Positions 44,895 through 54,653 of a DNA stretch of 64,000 nt are shown here, piece after piece. A model generated the notes under the pieces. The model ran no database searches. It was given only the letters and a program-made list of their open reading frames with translations, and was not told the origin of the DNA. The translations under genes and the position numbers were made by a program. Each line of letters begins with the position of its first letter. Position 1 is the stretch's first letter. Source of the DNA: Acidobacteriaceae bacterium (GTDB lineage: Bacteria > Acidobacteriota > Terriglobia > Terriglobales > Acidobacteriaceae); the NCBI GenBank assembly GCA_003170825.1, contig PMYL01000008.1, positions 46,669 to 110,668 on the forward strand. The letters run 5' to 3'.

Positions 44895-45914
44895 ATGAAC
44901 TTGATCATTACCAACACGTGCAATCGAGCCTGTCCGTACTGCTTCGCCAGATCAAGAGTTAATCTTTCTGACACGCAGACTGGCCCGACGACTCAACATA
45001 TCTCGCTGGACAATTATGAAAAGTATTTGCGTTTTCTTGAAAGTAGTAAGATTTCATTGCTGAAACTTTTAGGCGGCGAGCCTACTCTTCATCCTGAGTT
45101 CCTTGAAATCGTCAGCCGGGCTCACCAGCGCGGCTTCGAAACGCTGGTGTTCACAAACGGACTGTGGCCACGTGGAATTCAGGATGCGATTCGATCAGTT
45201 CCAACAGCGGAATGGAAACTCAAATTCTTATTCAACGTCAACGAACCGAATCTTCAGACGACGGCGCAATTGGCACATGCGAAGGAAAGCATGAGGATTG
45301 CCGGGCTACAGGGCAGCTGTGGCTTCAATATTTATCGTGAGGAGTTTGACCTTCAGTTTATTCCTGATCTCATCGACGAAACCGGACTTGATAGAGGATT
45401 GCGCCTGGGGCTGGCGTCCCCGATCGTTGGAACCGTAAACTCGTTCCTTGACGGCAAATCCTTTAAGGCCATCGGCATGCGGCTGGTCGAGCAGTTGAGT
45501 AAGCTAGAAAAGCGAAATGTGCTCGGCTCGTTTGACTGCGGCTTTCCGTTGTGTATGTTCGCGGAAGAGAGCCTTGGTAAGCTAGTCCTTAACTCCCGCG
45601 GATTCCAATCGGTTTGTAGCTATCCAATTGATGTAGGGACGGATTTGACGGCGTGGCCCTGCTTCCCGCTGAGCGACTGCGAGAATGTTCGCATCCTGAA
45701 TTTTCAGAACGAAGCGGAGCTTCGGGCCCACTATACGAGCAGACTGTCCGGAATCCGCAGGATGGGCATCTACGAAGAGTGCCTGACATGCAAGTTCATT
45801 GAACGTGGCCAGTGCTGTGGTGGATGTGTGGCACGGACCATAAAAGACTGGGCTGCGAAGGGCGATGCGGATATCATCGGAAAGCTCGGTTGGACTGCGT
45901 CGCGCGATGCGTAA
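44895..45914 (+). CDS. Radical SAM peptide-modifying enzyme 3
   Basis: 339 residues with AGGAG six to seven bases before ATG. Cluster motif CNRACPYC right at the N-terminus (Cys 9, 13, 16), then LLKLLGGEPTLHPEFLEIV. C-terminal cysteines (CGFPLCMF, WPCFPLSDC, CLTCKFIERGQCCGGC) suggest a SPASM-like auxiliary cluster domain. Last gene of the plus-strand island operon, convergent with the exporter operon. Confidence 0.87.
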   Translation: MNLIITNTCNRACPYCFARSRVNLSDTQTGPTTQHISLDNYEKYLRFLESSKISLLKLLGGEPTLHPEFLEIVSRAHQRGFETLVFTNGLWPRGIQDAIRSVPTAEWKLKFLFNVNEPNLQTTAQLAHAKESMRIAGLQGSCGFNIYREEFDLQFIPDLIDETGLDRGLRLGLASPIVGTVNSFLDGKSFKAIGMRLVEQLSKLEKRNVLGSFDCGFPLCMFAEESLGKLVLNSRGFQSVCSYPIDVGTDLTAWPCFPLSDCENVRILNFQNEAELRAHYTSRLSGIRRMGIYEECLTCKFIERGQCCGGCVARTIKDWAAKGDADIIGKLGWTASRDA

Positions 45915-46067
45915 ATCATGCCTTTGCCGGGCATGCCCTATAAGGCATATTGGACTTTGAAGTCTGGCTGCAAGGCGGAAGAGTCGAAGCTACGAACGGC
46001 GGAGCGGTCGGACCTGTTTATGAAATACGCTCTGTCCAATTGGACCTAAATAGGTTACGTCGTGTTC

Positions 46068-47321
46068 TCATGTGTCATTCCTGAGGGACGCGAGGACATC
46101 CAACCGTCGGACTTTTGCTGCGGGAATGACGCCAGCGATCAGTCCTGCCAAGCCGCAAACAAGAATCGGGTAGAGAAATCCCTTTAGACCATAATAAGGA
46201 AGCAATTGATTGACCTCATTGATTTTGGATTGCAATAGCCGGCCAACATATGGAGCAAGTAACACAGACAACGCAACTCCGATTAACGCTCCCGAAATGC
46301 CGAGTAGAAAGCTTTCCGATAAGACTGCTGCCAGAATTTCAGAGTGCCTGGCGCCCATAGATATGCGAATTGCGAACTCTCTGCTTCTTCGAGCAGTATT
46401 CGTCAACATGACATTCATTACGCCTATGAAGGCGATCCCGATGCAGAATAGCGCTTCCACTTGGCCATATGCCATGAAGTTTGCGACAATGCTCCTGCTC
46501 TTTTGAATCTTAAACTCAGATGAAGAGAGAAAAAAGGTATCCGGGCCGCGGCAGACTTCCAAGGAGGAGCGCAAGCCGCTAACGACTTCGTCCATCTTTT
46601 CGAGATTAGTCCATGCAACCAAAATATCTCCTATCGTGCCGGACGGAAGCCATAGAACATTTGCACTTTCATATGGAACAGTGATGCGAGCCTTAAAGAA
46701 ATCATCCGCTCCCGGAGGATCTTGAGTCACACCCTTTACTTGAAAGGGTCGACCGTCGATGAAAATGGTCGGCTCGTCCTCTATTGTCACTGCTAATGCC
46801 TCAGCCGCAGACTTGGTGAGCAAGCATTCCCACACAAGCCCTTGGTGTCCGGCGTCTGAGAATCCGCGACCTCTTATCGGAAGGAATAGCGGTTCTCTGC
46901 TGAGTTCAACGGTTACCCCGTCAACCGCCATCACTCGGTTAATGCTGCGAAAAGTGACCGGTTCGGTTGCCTGGAACATGGGCGCTACCAGTCTTACATC
47001 TTTCAAATGATCTTTGACAAACGTGAAGTCCTCAGGCGTAAAGTCCGGGCGGAGACGCGTCTCCAGAAGGTGGCTATCCTGTCTTACACCAGGAGAAGCG
47101 ATGACCCAATCCCCCATGAGATGTTCCATATCCTGCCAAAGACGTATGCGCGCACCTTCGCCAAGGAAGAACGTCAGCGACAACGCAAAAGACCCGACAG
47201 CCATCGTCATCAACGTGAGAGAAAGCTGGAATCTGTTGCTCCACATTCCTTGGCCGGTCAACGACAATAGACAGACCAGACGCGCTGCGATTCTGTCCCC
47301 TGTTGCTTTCGGAGATGCCAT
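46068..47321 (-). CDS. MacB/FtsX-type ABC exporter permease
   Basis: About 417 residues from ATG 47321 (AGGA ten bases upstream); ATG 47363, overlapping the ATPase stop, is also possible. One N-terminal helix (FQLSLTLMTMAVGSFALSLT), a large periplasmic domain, and three C-terminal helices in FtsX order, including NVMLTNTARRSREFAIRISM. MacB-type transporters drive export from the periplasm with an adaptor and TolC partner, both encoded in this operon. Confidence 0.88.
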   Translation of the reverse strand: MASPKATGDRIAARLVCLLSLTGQGMWSNRFQLSLTLMTMAVGSFALSLTFFLGEGARIRLWQDMEHLMGDWVIASPGVRQDSHLLETRLRPDFTPEDFTFVKDHLKDVRLVAPMFQATEPVTFRSINRVMAVDGVTVELSREPLFLPIRGRGFSDAGHQGLVWECLLTKSAAEALAVTIEDEPTIFIDGRPFQVKGVTQDPPGADDFFKARITVPYESANVLWLPSGTIGDILVAWTNLEKMDEVVSGLRSSLEVCRGPDTFFLSSSEFKIQKSRSIVANFMAYGQVEALFCIGIAFIGVMNVMLTNTARRSREFAIRISMGARHSEILAAVLSESFLLGISGALIGVALSVLLAPYVGRLLQSKINEVNQLLPYYGLKGFLYPILVCGLAGLIAGVIPAAKVRRLDVLASLRNDT

Positions 47322-47352
47322 TAACCGGCGTCCTGCTCTCGGCGAGTAATCT

Positions 47353-48045
47353 CTATACTTCATCAAGGATACCGTCGCGAATGCTGACCACCCTATCAGC
47401 GCGTTCAGCCAATAGGGGATTGTGTGAGACGACAACCAGTGTCCGTTGTTCCTTAACAACCCCAAATAACAGATCACTAATTGTCGACCCGGTTTCGGAA
47501 TCCAGAGTTCCGGTCGGTTCGTCTGCAAGGATCAGGACAGGTTCAGTCACCAGCGCCCGCGCGATAGCACATCGTATCAACTCTCCTCCGCTTAACTGAT
47601 TAGGATAGCTATCGAGGCGATCTAAAAGACCTACCTGAGCCAGAGCACGCTTCGCCAGTTTTTTCTGTTGCCGCGGCCATATGCCCCTGTGAGATACAGG
47701 AACGCATACATTCTGAAGCGCAGTAAGATTCTGGATGAGTTTGCCATCCTGAAACACAATTCCGATACTCTGTCTAATTCCGACATCCCACCACCTGTTG
47801 ACGGCGTAAACACTGGATCCGTTAAACAAATACTCGCCGCTGTCAATCGGCGTAAGAAGCGCTAGAACATGCACCAAGGTTGATTTGCCTGACCCGGAGG
47901 GTCCAACGATCACAGTGGACGTTCCCGCGCGAATATCCAGATCGATGTGACGCAACACATCGATACGTGTGCCGCCCGCTCGCCAGCTCTTGTGGACTCC
48001 GCGCAGACTGATAAACGGCTGGGTATCGTTCGAGCCTCCGCTCAC
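47353..48045 (-). CDS. MacB/LolD-type ABC exporter ATPase
   Basis: 230 residues from GTG 48045, overlapping the adaptor stop (GTGA) with AGGGGGGAC upstream; a longer frame from 48099 lacks support. Walker A GPSGSGKSTL, signature LSGGELIRCAIARAL, Walker B VLILADEPTGTLDSETG. Partner of the FtsX-type permease. Confidence 0.93.
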   Translation of the reverse strand: MSGGSNDTQPFISLRGVHKSWRAGGTRIDVLRHIDLDIRAGTSTVIVGPSGSGKSTLVHVLALLTPIDSGEYLFNGSSVYAVNRWWDVGIRQSIGIVFQDGKLIQNLTALQNVCVPVSHRGIWPRQQKKLAKRALAQVGLLDRLDSYPNQLSGGELIRCAIARALVTEPVLILADEPTGTLDSETGSTISDLLFGVVKEQRTLVVVSHNPLLAERADRVVSIRDGILDEV

Positions 48046-49022
48046 TTTGTCCCCCCTGGTTGAACTCGGACAGTAACTTGCATCCCCGGCCGAAGCCAAG
48101 GGACTGTCTTCTCCAACTTGACGATGGCCTTGAATTTCGGAGGGCCGGAAACCGGCGGCACCAGGCTTCCCGCCTCTATTGATTCGACAAACCCGCGGAC
48201 AGTCTGACTACGCCCGAAATCTAAAGCGACAATCACTGATTGCCCCGTACGCACATATGTGAGTTGGTGCTGCAGTATCTCTAGTTCGACGATGAAAGCA
48301 CTGTCGTCCCACACCTCGCAGATTACGTCTTCGGGTGATAGCAATGCTGGATCGACTGCCCGTTCCACGACAATCCCGCCGAACGGCGCTCTTTGCATAT
48401 TTTGCCCCAAGCGGAGCTTGGTCGCCTCCAGTTCTCGCTCCAGCAAATCTGCCGCTTCCCGTTGGGCACGCAACCGAGCCTGCAAATGCGCAAGTCGCAT
48501 AGTAGTGGTCTTGATCTTATCCTCAAGCTCGCTTAACTTTTCATTCAGGGGCACCATCAAGTTGTCGATCGAGTAATTAGATATAGTGTCCGTTGCCTTG
48601 CGCATGGTGTTGATTTTTGCATTCTGCTTATCGAGGTCGGACTGTTGAAGTGTCAACTCCAAGGCGCACTCATCAACTTCATCGCGAAGAACTTCGTAAT
48701 CGTTCCTCTTGCCGATCAGGTCCATATACGTTGTCAACAATGCAGGGTTATCTATTCGGGCGAGAAGCTGGCCGACTTTAACTCGCTCTCCTTTTGATAC
48801 CAGAATCTCGGTCACATGCTCGCCGGAGTGCAGTTTTAAGACCATCTTCTTTTTGGGAAAGACAAACCCGCGAGCCTCGATTAATTCGGTATTGGCGGCA
48901 GCATTGGGCAGGGATCCCGCAGGATTCTGCGCCACGAGTTGGGGTGATAAAACTAAGATGCCGATTAAAGCGAAATAGCCAGCCAGCCAAGCGGAGAGCG
49001 TTCGCATTCTCTTCAGGGTCAA
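48042..49022 (-). CDS. HlyD/MacA-type adaptor of the RiPP exporter
   Basis: 326 residues from TTG 49022, which overlaps the upstream TGA and has GGAGGGG at good spacing; the ATG at 49007 has none. Signal/anchor helix (LSAWLAGYFALIGILVL), lipoyl-like halves (HSGEHVTEILVSKGERVKVG and MQRAPFGGIVVERAVDP) around a coiled coil, and a C-terminal barrel. Confidence 0.88.
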   Translation of the reverse strand: MTLKRMRTLSAWLAGYFALIGILVLSPQLVAQNPAGSLPNAAANTELIEARGFVFPKKKMVLKLHSGEHVTEILVSKGERVKVGQLLARIDNPALLTTYMDLIGKRNDYEVLRDEVDECALELTLQQSDLDKQNAKINTMRKATDTISNYSIDNLMVPLNEKLSELEDKIKTTTMRLAHLQARLRAQREAADLLERELEATKLRLGQNMQRAPFGGIVVERAVDPALLSPEDVICEVWDDSAFIVELEILQHQLTYVRTGQSVIVALDFGRSQTVRGFVESIEAGSLVPPVSGPPKFKAIVKLEKTVPWLRPGMQVTVRVQPGGTK

Positions 49023-50242
49023 GATTCCCCTCCAGTCATTCTCGCAATTTGAGCTGAGAGCCTTGCCAGCGGGCGAAACAGAAGACTCACAACCATACCT
49101 ACCGCCAACCGCATCACAGGCCCGGTCGACCGCCCCCCAATAACGATTGTAGCAATCATCCATCGCTCTGGCGGACAATCAGGAAGATATCGCGGCGGAG
49201 GGTCGGCAAGGAGAAAGAACCGGATCGCCCGAAGCCAAAGAATGTACAGGAGTCCCCTGCGCGTTCGCTGATGAAGGGAGAACTTCTCGCTGGAGATTGT
49301 GCGGGGATCTGTCACCAGACAGAGAAACCGATAGTTCCACGCAGCCGAATTGGGCGGAAACTCTGGAAATGAAGGGTCGATATTCTTTCGGCAAAAGCAG
49401 CTAGCTAAAGCGATAAGATTGGTCGCATGCAGACGCTTGGACTCCTGCAATACCCACTCGAAATCCATCTGATTCCGAAAGCGCGAAACCAAGGCCGCCA
49501 AATCCAAGAACCAAACGAAGCGCGAGTAGTAGTGGTACCAAGACAAATGCAAAACCAGCAGAACCAAATGCCATGCAGGGTCTGGAGAAGCAAAACAATC
49601 GTCTTCAGCCGGGTTGGAACCATAGTCGTAGCGATACAGCAGATCGAGCATCGGATCTGTCGCTTCCCTGGTCGGATACCGAATTTCGATTTCCCACCCG
49701 TCAAATGTGGCGAGAACACTGCCGGGAGCGCGCATTCGACGAACAATACCTTCATGATCGCTGTCCTCGTCAACCTTGGCGCCCAGCGCATCCAGGAGAT
49801 TGAAGACGTCTGCCCGAGAGCGGGCGCACAAATCCAGGTCCGCGAAAGCTCTAATACCTGGATCGGCGTATGCTTGTTGCGCGAGGACAGGGCCCTTAAA
49901 GTTAACAATCGGAATGTCGTGCTTTCGGGCTGTGGCGAGGATTTTTCGGCACGTGTTTCTGGCTTGTTCGCAGTAGAGCATATTGCTGAAATATCGCGCC
50001 TTGGCCAGTTCGCTTAACTCACATGCGGGCATAAGGTTCGCTACCGCGAGCGCGCCGAGCGCACCGCCTAGGCCCTGGCGGTCGATATATTCCCAAAGTA
50101 AGTCAGCATCAGCACCTTCAGGAATATCCCACGCCCGCTGATGCAGCCAAGATGGCATTATAGCGACAAGCGCATCAAGTTCGATACGACTAAGCGGACG
50201 CAGGCTTAAGGTCTCCGATGTATGGCCTACGTTTCCGTCCAT
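49019..50242 (-). CDS. Nucleotidyltransferase-family protein of RiPP clusters
   Basis: 407 residues from ATG 50242 with GGGAGGC six bases upstream (open frame to 50326). IPIVNFKGPVLAQQAYADPG, then AFADLDLCARSRAD, is the pattern of the NTP_transf_5 family, in which the D-x-D motif coordinates metal. These proteins recur beside HprK-like kinases in lasso-type clusters, so it may add a nucleotide or phosphate group to the peptide. Role inferred. Confidence 0.78.
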   Translation of the reverse strand: MDGNVGHTSETLSLRPLSRIELDALVAIMPSWLHQRAWDIPEGADADLLWEYIDRQGLGGALGALAVANLMPACELSELAKARYFSNMLYCEQARNTCRKILATARKHDIPIVNFKGPVLAQQAYADPGIRAFADLDLCARSRADVFNLLDALGAKVDEDSDHEGIVRRMRAPGSVLATFDGWEIEIRYPTREATDPMLDLLYRYDYGSNPAEDDCFASPDPAWHLVLLVLHLSWYHYYSRFVWFLDLAALVSRFRNQMDFEWVLQESKRLHATNLIALASCFCRKNIDPSFPEFPPNSAAWNYRFLCLVTDPRTISSEKFSLHQRTRRGLLYILWLRAIRFFLLADPPPRYLPDCPPERWMIATIVIGGRSTGPVMRLAVGMVVSLLFRPLARLSAQIARMTGGES

Positions 50243-50337
50243 AAATTGCCTCCCGGCAGCCAAGCAAGACTGACATCCACAGATAAAGAACCCATTAGGC
50301 GATGCTCCCGACCCTGTAAGCACCATCCTCCCTTGCC

Positions 50338-51852
50338 CTACTTAGCTTTGCTACTGCTGGCGAATGGATTATGGCCTAACCGCGCCAGCACCATGTTGTC
50401 CAGCCCAGAAACAACATCCAGCTGGGAGGTCCAAGCGTATTCAGCCGCTGCATTAGTGACGTTCATTTGTGCTCGCGTCAACTCGATCTCTGCTTCACCG
50501 GCGCGTTCTTTAGAAGCAAGCATGTCGATGGTATCTGCTAACCCAGCTGTCACGAGATATTGATTAGCTTCATGTTGTCGGGCGACCTGATTGCAATAAT
50601 CATCCGCCGCTTTCCTGGCTTCGATGGACTCGGAAAGAGATGCGGAGGCATCATTCACGTTACGGTAAATCTGAACAAATAGCAGGGTGATATCCCGCTT
50701 AACTAAGTCGCGATCGATAGTGGCCTTGCTGATGTCGCGTTTTATATCACCAAAATCAATAAGGGGCATAGACACGCCCAGTTGAACTACTAAGGGCGCT
50801 TGAGTATAGCTCGAACTCAGGCTATTGCTTCCCGCGCCGAGCGCACCGGAGATTTTTGGAATACGTTTGCGGCGCTGGTCGATAATTGCCATCTCCTTCA
50901 TGAAGAGCTGGGCTTCCAGCAGCTTTGTGTCGTGACGTTTTGCCCATAACGCGTCGAAAAAGGCCTCATTAAGGTCCGTTGCAGGAGCAACTTCGTCTAT
51001 TGACGCCAGCAATTCCGGGAAGTCGCTAACTACGATGTCCTGTGCTCCGTCGATAAATAGCCGATCACCGAGGGTGCGGTTCATATCGGCAAGCCGATGA
51101 ACGGCTTCCTGGTAAAGGCGGGTGTTCATCTCGTACTGGTATTCATATTCGTAGATGCGTTCGGGTTTGATCTGGCCTGCTCGCGCCGAGACATTTGCTG
51201 TCTGCAGCGCATCCAAAGACTGGGATTTAATCACGCCGCGCAATGCGACTTCGGTTTTCAAGGCCTCTCGGTTCGCTAACAACAGAAACAGATCGTGAGT
51301 GAGTTGTTGTAGCGTCTGCTCGATTGTTTCGCGCTTAGCTTCGATTCCTGCGCGCGCCACGGCAGTTGCATCCCCAGAAAATAGCGCCTTATCCAAGTCG
51401 TAGTTGAAAAAGACGCCCCCGTTGAACTTTTGTATGTCCGAGTAATTTCCACCGAACGGCAGCTGAAAATACATCCTCGTATCCACGCGAGGCCAAATCG
51501 CGCTATGCGCTTGTTGAAGGTCAATTTGCAATTGAGCCGCATCAGCCAGTTCACTTGAGAGTTCTTTGTCGAATTGCGCGGCGCGTGCGCACGCTTCGGT
51601 GAAGGTAAAGACTGAGGTTTTGGCTGTCTCGGTTGATGGTCTGGACAGAGGAATGGCGGGCGAAAGGCTTTGTTGGAGGGTCAGGGAGGCAACATAACTC
51701 TCCACGCTCCGATGAGTTTTCTTTGAGCAACCCCCACATAAGAAGGTTGTTGCCAGAGCCAGAGCAAATACTGGACGCCAGGCTCTCGATGCTAGAGTAG
51801 TTTGCGGACGACCGTCAGCCAATCCTCGAGACGACACTAAGAAGTTCTGCAA
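50338..51852 (-). CDS. TolC-type outer-membrane lipoprotein of the RiPP exporter
   Basis: 504 residues. Signal peptide with lipobox (ALATTFLCGGC), then the two long coiled-coil repeats of outer-membrane efflux factors (for example EYEYQYEMNTRLYQEAVHRL, IEARKAADDYCNQVARQHEA). First gene of the minus-strand exporter operon, followed by nucleotidyltransferase, adaptor, ATPase and permease. Confidence 0.88.
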   Translation of the reverse strand: MQNFLVSSRGLADGRPQTTLASRAWRPVFALALATTFLCGGCSKKTHRSVESYVASLTLQQSLSPAIPLSRPSTETAKTSVFTFTEACARAAQFDKELSSELADAAQLQIDLQQAHSAIWPRVDTRMYFQLPFGGNYSDIQKFNGGVFFNYDLDKALFSGDATAVARAGIEAKRETIEQTLQQLTHDLFLLLANREALKTEVALRGVIKSQSLDALQTANVSARAGQIKPERIYEYEYQYEMNTRLYQEAVHRLADMNRTLGDRLFIDGAQDIVVSDFPELLASIDEVAPATDLNEAFFDALWAKRHDTKLLEAQLFMKEMAIIDQRRKRIPKISGALGAGSNSLSSSYTQAPLVVQLGVSMPLIDFGDIKRDISKATIDRDLVKRDITLLFVQIYRNVNDASASLSESIEARKAADDYCNQVARQHEANQYLVTAGLADTIDMLASKERAGEAEIELTRAQMNVTNAAAEYAWTSQLDVVSGLDNMVLARLGHNPFASSSKAK

Positions 51853-51927
51853 AAGTCACACCGCCTTGGGAGCCCCTCAGAGTTGGCCGAGCAAGAGATC
51901 CAATCAGAGATATCGACTTTTTATATA

Positions 51928-51940
51928 CTCAACAGTTGAG
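51928..51940. promoter_or_regulatory. Perfect 13-bp palindrome upstream of the exporter operon
   Basis: CTCAACAGTTGAG lies 76 bases upstream of the TolC start, next to a TATATA run that could serve as a -10 on the minus strand. A regulator-binding site is plausible; no regulator gene is present in the island. Confidence 0.35.
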
Positions 51941-52057
51941 GGGAGACTGTGACGCATATCACGCTATCAAGTTCGCTAAATGAAACCAATCAATACGACC
52001 TTGCCCGCGAAAACGTATCCCTTGGCAAGCTGCATTGATAGCGAAAGAGAAGCGAAA

Positions 52058-52443
52058 ATGACGAAGGCAAAGCGGGGACGGTACACGTTTGAGTTCAAGC
52101 ATGGCGGCGGCGGCACGCAGCCTGGGAGTGGTTGAGCAGACCTTATCCAACTGAGTGCAGGCGCATCGTGCGAGAACGCCAGGCGCCGGCATCTCAGCGA
52201 CTAAGCGCTGCTGGTGCACATCAGCGCTGCATATGCTGAGAATCGTGGGGCCTACGGCTGGCCGCGCATCTGGCGGCAGTTGCAAGCTCAAGTCATTCAC
52301 GTGGCCAAGCAGCGTGTGCAACGGTTGATGCAGAAGCACGGCATTCGCGCCCGCGGCAGCCAGCACGCCAGTTATGAGTTCAACAAGCCGCTCAAGGAGC
52401 TCGAACAAAACTGGACTGGCGCCATGACGGAGATTGCCGCCTG
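52058..52443 (+). pseudogene. IS3-family transposase remnants (orfA and orfB pieces)
   Basis: MTKAKRGRYTFEFK from ATG 52058 and AARSLGVVEQTLSN, with a TGA where the next Trp is expected, are orfA pieces in two frames. RGAYGWPRIWRQLQAQ and KQRVQRLMQKHGIRAR (from about 52214) are the HTH segment of orfB. The DDE catalytic domain is missing. The element is dead. Confidence 0.75.
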
Positions 52444-52562
52444 AGTGCAGGGGGCGACTGCAAGAGACCGTGGAAATGCCGGTTTGCTGGAAAGCCTGGG
52501 AAAAGCGATAACTCGCCGCGCTCAATCTCGAAGTGCAACATTTCGATTTGGGATGATGTTGC

Positions 52563-52728
52563 ATGGGCAAGCGCTATGAGCAGTTGAGTTTATCTGAGCG
52601 GGTTTACATTTAGGCTCAGTTGGAGTTGGGTTTCAGGACGGCGGCAATTGCCGCCGCCCTGAATCGGGCGCCGTCGACGGTCAGCCGAGAGCTGCGGCGC
52701 AATGGGTGGAAGCGGCGCAGAGTGTAAC
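52563..52728 (+). pseudogene. IS30-family transposase N-terminal fragment
   Basis: MGKRYEQLSLSERVYI, an in-frame TAG, then LGFRTAAIAAALNRAPSTVS and RELRRNGWK: the helix-turn-helix of IS30 transposases. It ends at a TAA with no catalytic domain. Confidence 0.75.
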
Positions 52729-52990
52729 TCGGTTGGATGAAGGATTTCGCAAGCAGTATGCGGCCCGCTGCCATCACAAGCCGAAAGGCGTGGCCAAGGT
52801 TGCGGCGGCCAGGAAGTTGGCAGTGCGACCCTACTCCACCCCACGAACGAAGACCTGTCCGCGAGGACCCCGGCTGGATGTTGCGGCATAACGTTGGCTA
52901 TCCAGAGATCGCCCTTATCGAGAGCAGCTCGCGGGTGGCCCTGATCGGCTTGAGCCAGGTCGTGACCTTGAATGAGCACTCTCGCATCCG
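52719..52990 (+). pseudogene. Probable IS110-family transposase C-terminal fragment
   Basis: RLDEGFRKQYAARCHHKPKG followed by VAKVAAARKLAVRPY resembles the C-terminal helices of IS110-type transposases (R-x-x-Y...G-x-A...RKLAVR). A frameshift of about 45 bases separates it from WMLRHNVGYPEIAL. Sequence from about 52990 to 53267 contains nothing I recognise. Confidence 0.45.
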
Positions 52991-53267
52991 GCAGTAGGCT
53001 GGATGTCCACATGGAAGCATCATGGCCTGTGGTTGAAGGCCGAATCGATGGTTGGTGGGGCGCCAAAATGCCCGCCGAATGGTGATGCAGCGTGAATCTC
53101 CCAGGGTTTTGGTCCTCAACCCCTCTGGAAAGACAAGCGGTGCTCACGCACCGCCCGGATTGGTGCGCCTTGACAAAGCTTTCGTCCGTATCGAGGGGCG
53201 CCCGGCTTTTGTGGTTGGGATAGGAAAGCAAAAGAAGGGCAGGGCGATCAGGTAGAGTGGAATTATT

Positions 53268-54653
53268 GTGATTATCAATGTTGCCAGGCGCGCGCACGAT
53301 CATAACTGGGAGTTGGATCCGATCACACGTTCACTGTTGGATACCGATTTCTACAAGCTGCTGATGCTGCAGTTCATCTGGAAGCATTTCCCAGCGACCC
53401 ATGCGACGTTTACGCTGCTCAATCGCACGACTGCGGCGCGGCTGGGCGAGATGGTGGGCCTGGCGCAGTTGCGGGAGCAACTGGAGGCGACGCGCAAGCT
53501 GCGCTTCCACAAGTCCGAGCTGATCTGGCTGGCGGGCAATACGTTCTACGGGCGGCGAGGGATCTTCGAGCCGGCGTTTCTGGAGTGGCTGGAACGGGAC
53601 TTCCGGCTCTCCGATTACGACTTATCCGAGCGGGATGGGCAATTGTCGCTGAGCTTTCACGGTCTTTGGACCGAGACGACGATGTGGGAGATCTATGCGC
53701 TTTCGGCGATCGACGAGCTGAAGACGCGCGCCAGTTTGAAGCGTCTGAGCGAGTTCGAGTTGGACATCCTGTATGCGCGGGCGAAGACAAAGCTTTGGGA
53801 AAAGATGGAGCGGCTACGCGGGGTTCCGCAGTTGAACGTTAGCGACTTTGGGACGAGACGGAGGCACAGCTTCCTGTGGCATGAGTATGTGGTAAAGGCC
53901 ATGAGCGATGTGCTGGGCGCGAGCTTTGCGGGGAGTTCAAATACTTATTTGGCTTACAAGCACGATCTGGAGGCGATCGGCACCAATGCGCACGAGCTGC
54001 CCATGGCGCTGGCGGCGATGGCGGATAGCGACGAGGAGTTGCGGGCGGCGCAGTACCGCTTGCTTGAGCTATGGCAGCAGACCTACCAGGGGGAGTTGCT
54101 GATTCTGCTTCCGGACACGTTTGGGACAACGCAGTTTCTGGAGTGTGCGCCGGAGTGGGTGGCGGACTGGACGGGCCAGCGCATGGACAGCAAGGACCCG
54201 TACGTGGCAGGCGACGAATATATTGCGTGGCTGGAGCGGCACGGGCGCGATCCGCGGCAGAAGCGGCTGATTGCCTCGGACGCGCTGGATGTGGGACAGA
54301 TTCTGGGGCTTCATGCGTATTTTGGAGGGAGGCTGCGCAATGGGGCGGCGCCGGGGGATTTTCAACGGGCCAGCGACTTCGCGGATGAGAGGAAATGGGT
54401 TGCCGAGCGGCGTATTCGGTTCAGCGCGGGATGGGGCACGTTTCTGACCAACGATTTTCGGAATTGCAATCCGCAGGGGGATGATGCGTTCAATCCGGTA
54501 AGCCTGGTGTGCAAACTGACCGATGTGGAGGGCAGGCCGGCGGTGAAGCTGTCGGACAACTACCAAAAGGCGCTGGGACCGGCAGGCGAGGTGGAGCGGT
54601 ACCGGCGGGTGTTTGGAACGGCGGGGGTTGCAGACGCGCCGGTGACGGTTTGA
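53268..54653 (+). CDS. pncB: Nicotinate phosphoribosyltransferase
   Basis: 461 residues from GTG 53268. LLDTDFYKLLMLQFIWKHFP at the N-terminus, FGTRRRHSF, then GSSNTYLA and LPDTFGTTQFLE, are NAPRT signatures; the C-terminal VSLVCKLTDVEGRPAVKLSD is also typical. Makes nicotinate mononucleotide for NAD salvage. First intact backbone gene after the insertion-sequence graveyard. Confidence 0.93.
   Translation: MIINVARRAHDHNWELDPITRSLLDTDFYKLLMLQFIWKHFPATHATFTLLNRTTAARLGEMVGLAQLREQLEATRKLRFHKSELIWLAGNTFYGRRGIFEPAFLEWLERDFRLSDYDLSERDGQLSLSFHGLWTETTMWEIYALSAIDELKTRASLKRLSEFELDILYARAKTKLWEKMERLRGVPQLNVSDFGTRRRHSFLWHEYVVKAMSDVLGASFAGSSNTYLAYKHDLEAIGTNAHELPMALAAMADSDEELRAAQYRLLELWQQTYQGELLILLPDTFGTTQFLECAPEWVADWTGQRMDSKDPYVAGDEYIAWLERHGRDPRQKRLIASDALDVGQILGLHAYFGGRLRNGAAPGDFQRASDFADERKWVAERRIRFSAGWGTFLTNDFRNCNPQGDDAFNPVSLVCKLTDVEGRPAVKLSDNYQKALGPAGEVERYRRVFGTAGVADAPVTV

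Noticed and set aside
52590-53303. 237-codon minus-strand frame over the insertion-sequence remnants
   Set aside because: No domain; the plus strand of the same bases reads recognisable transposase pieces.
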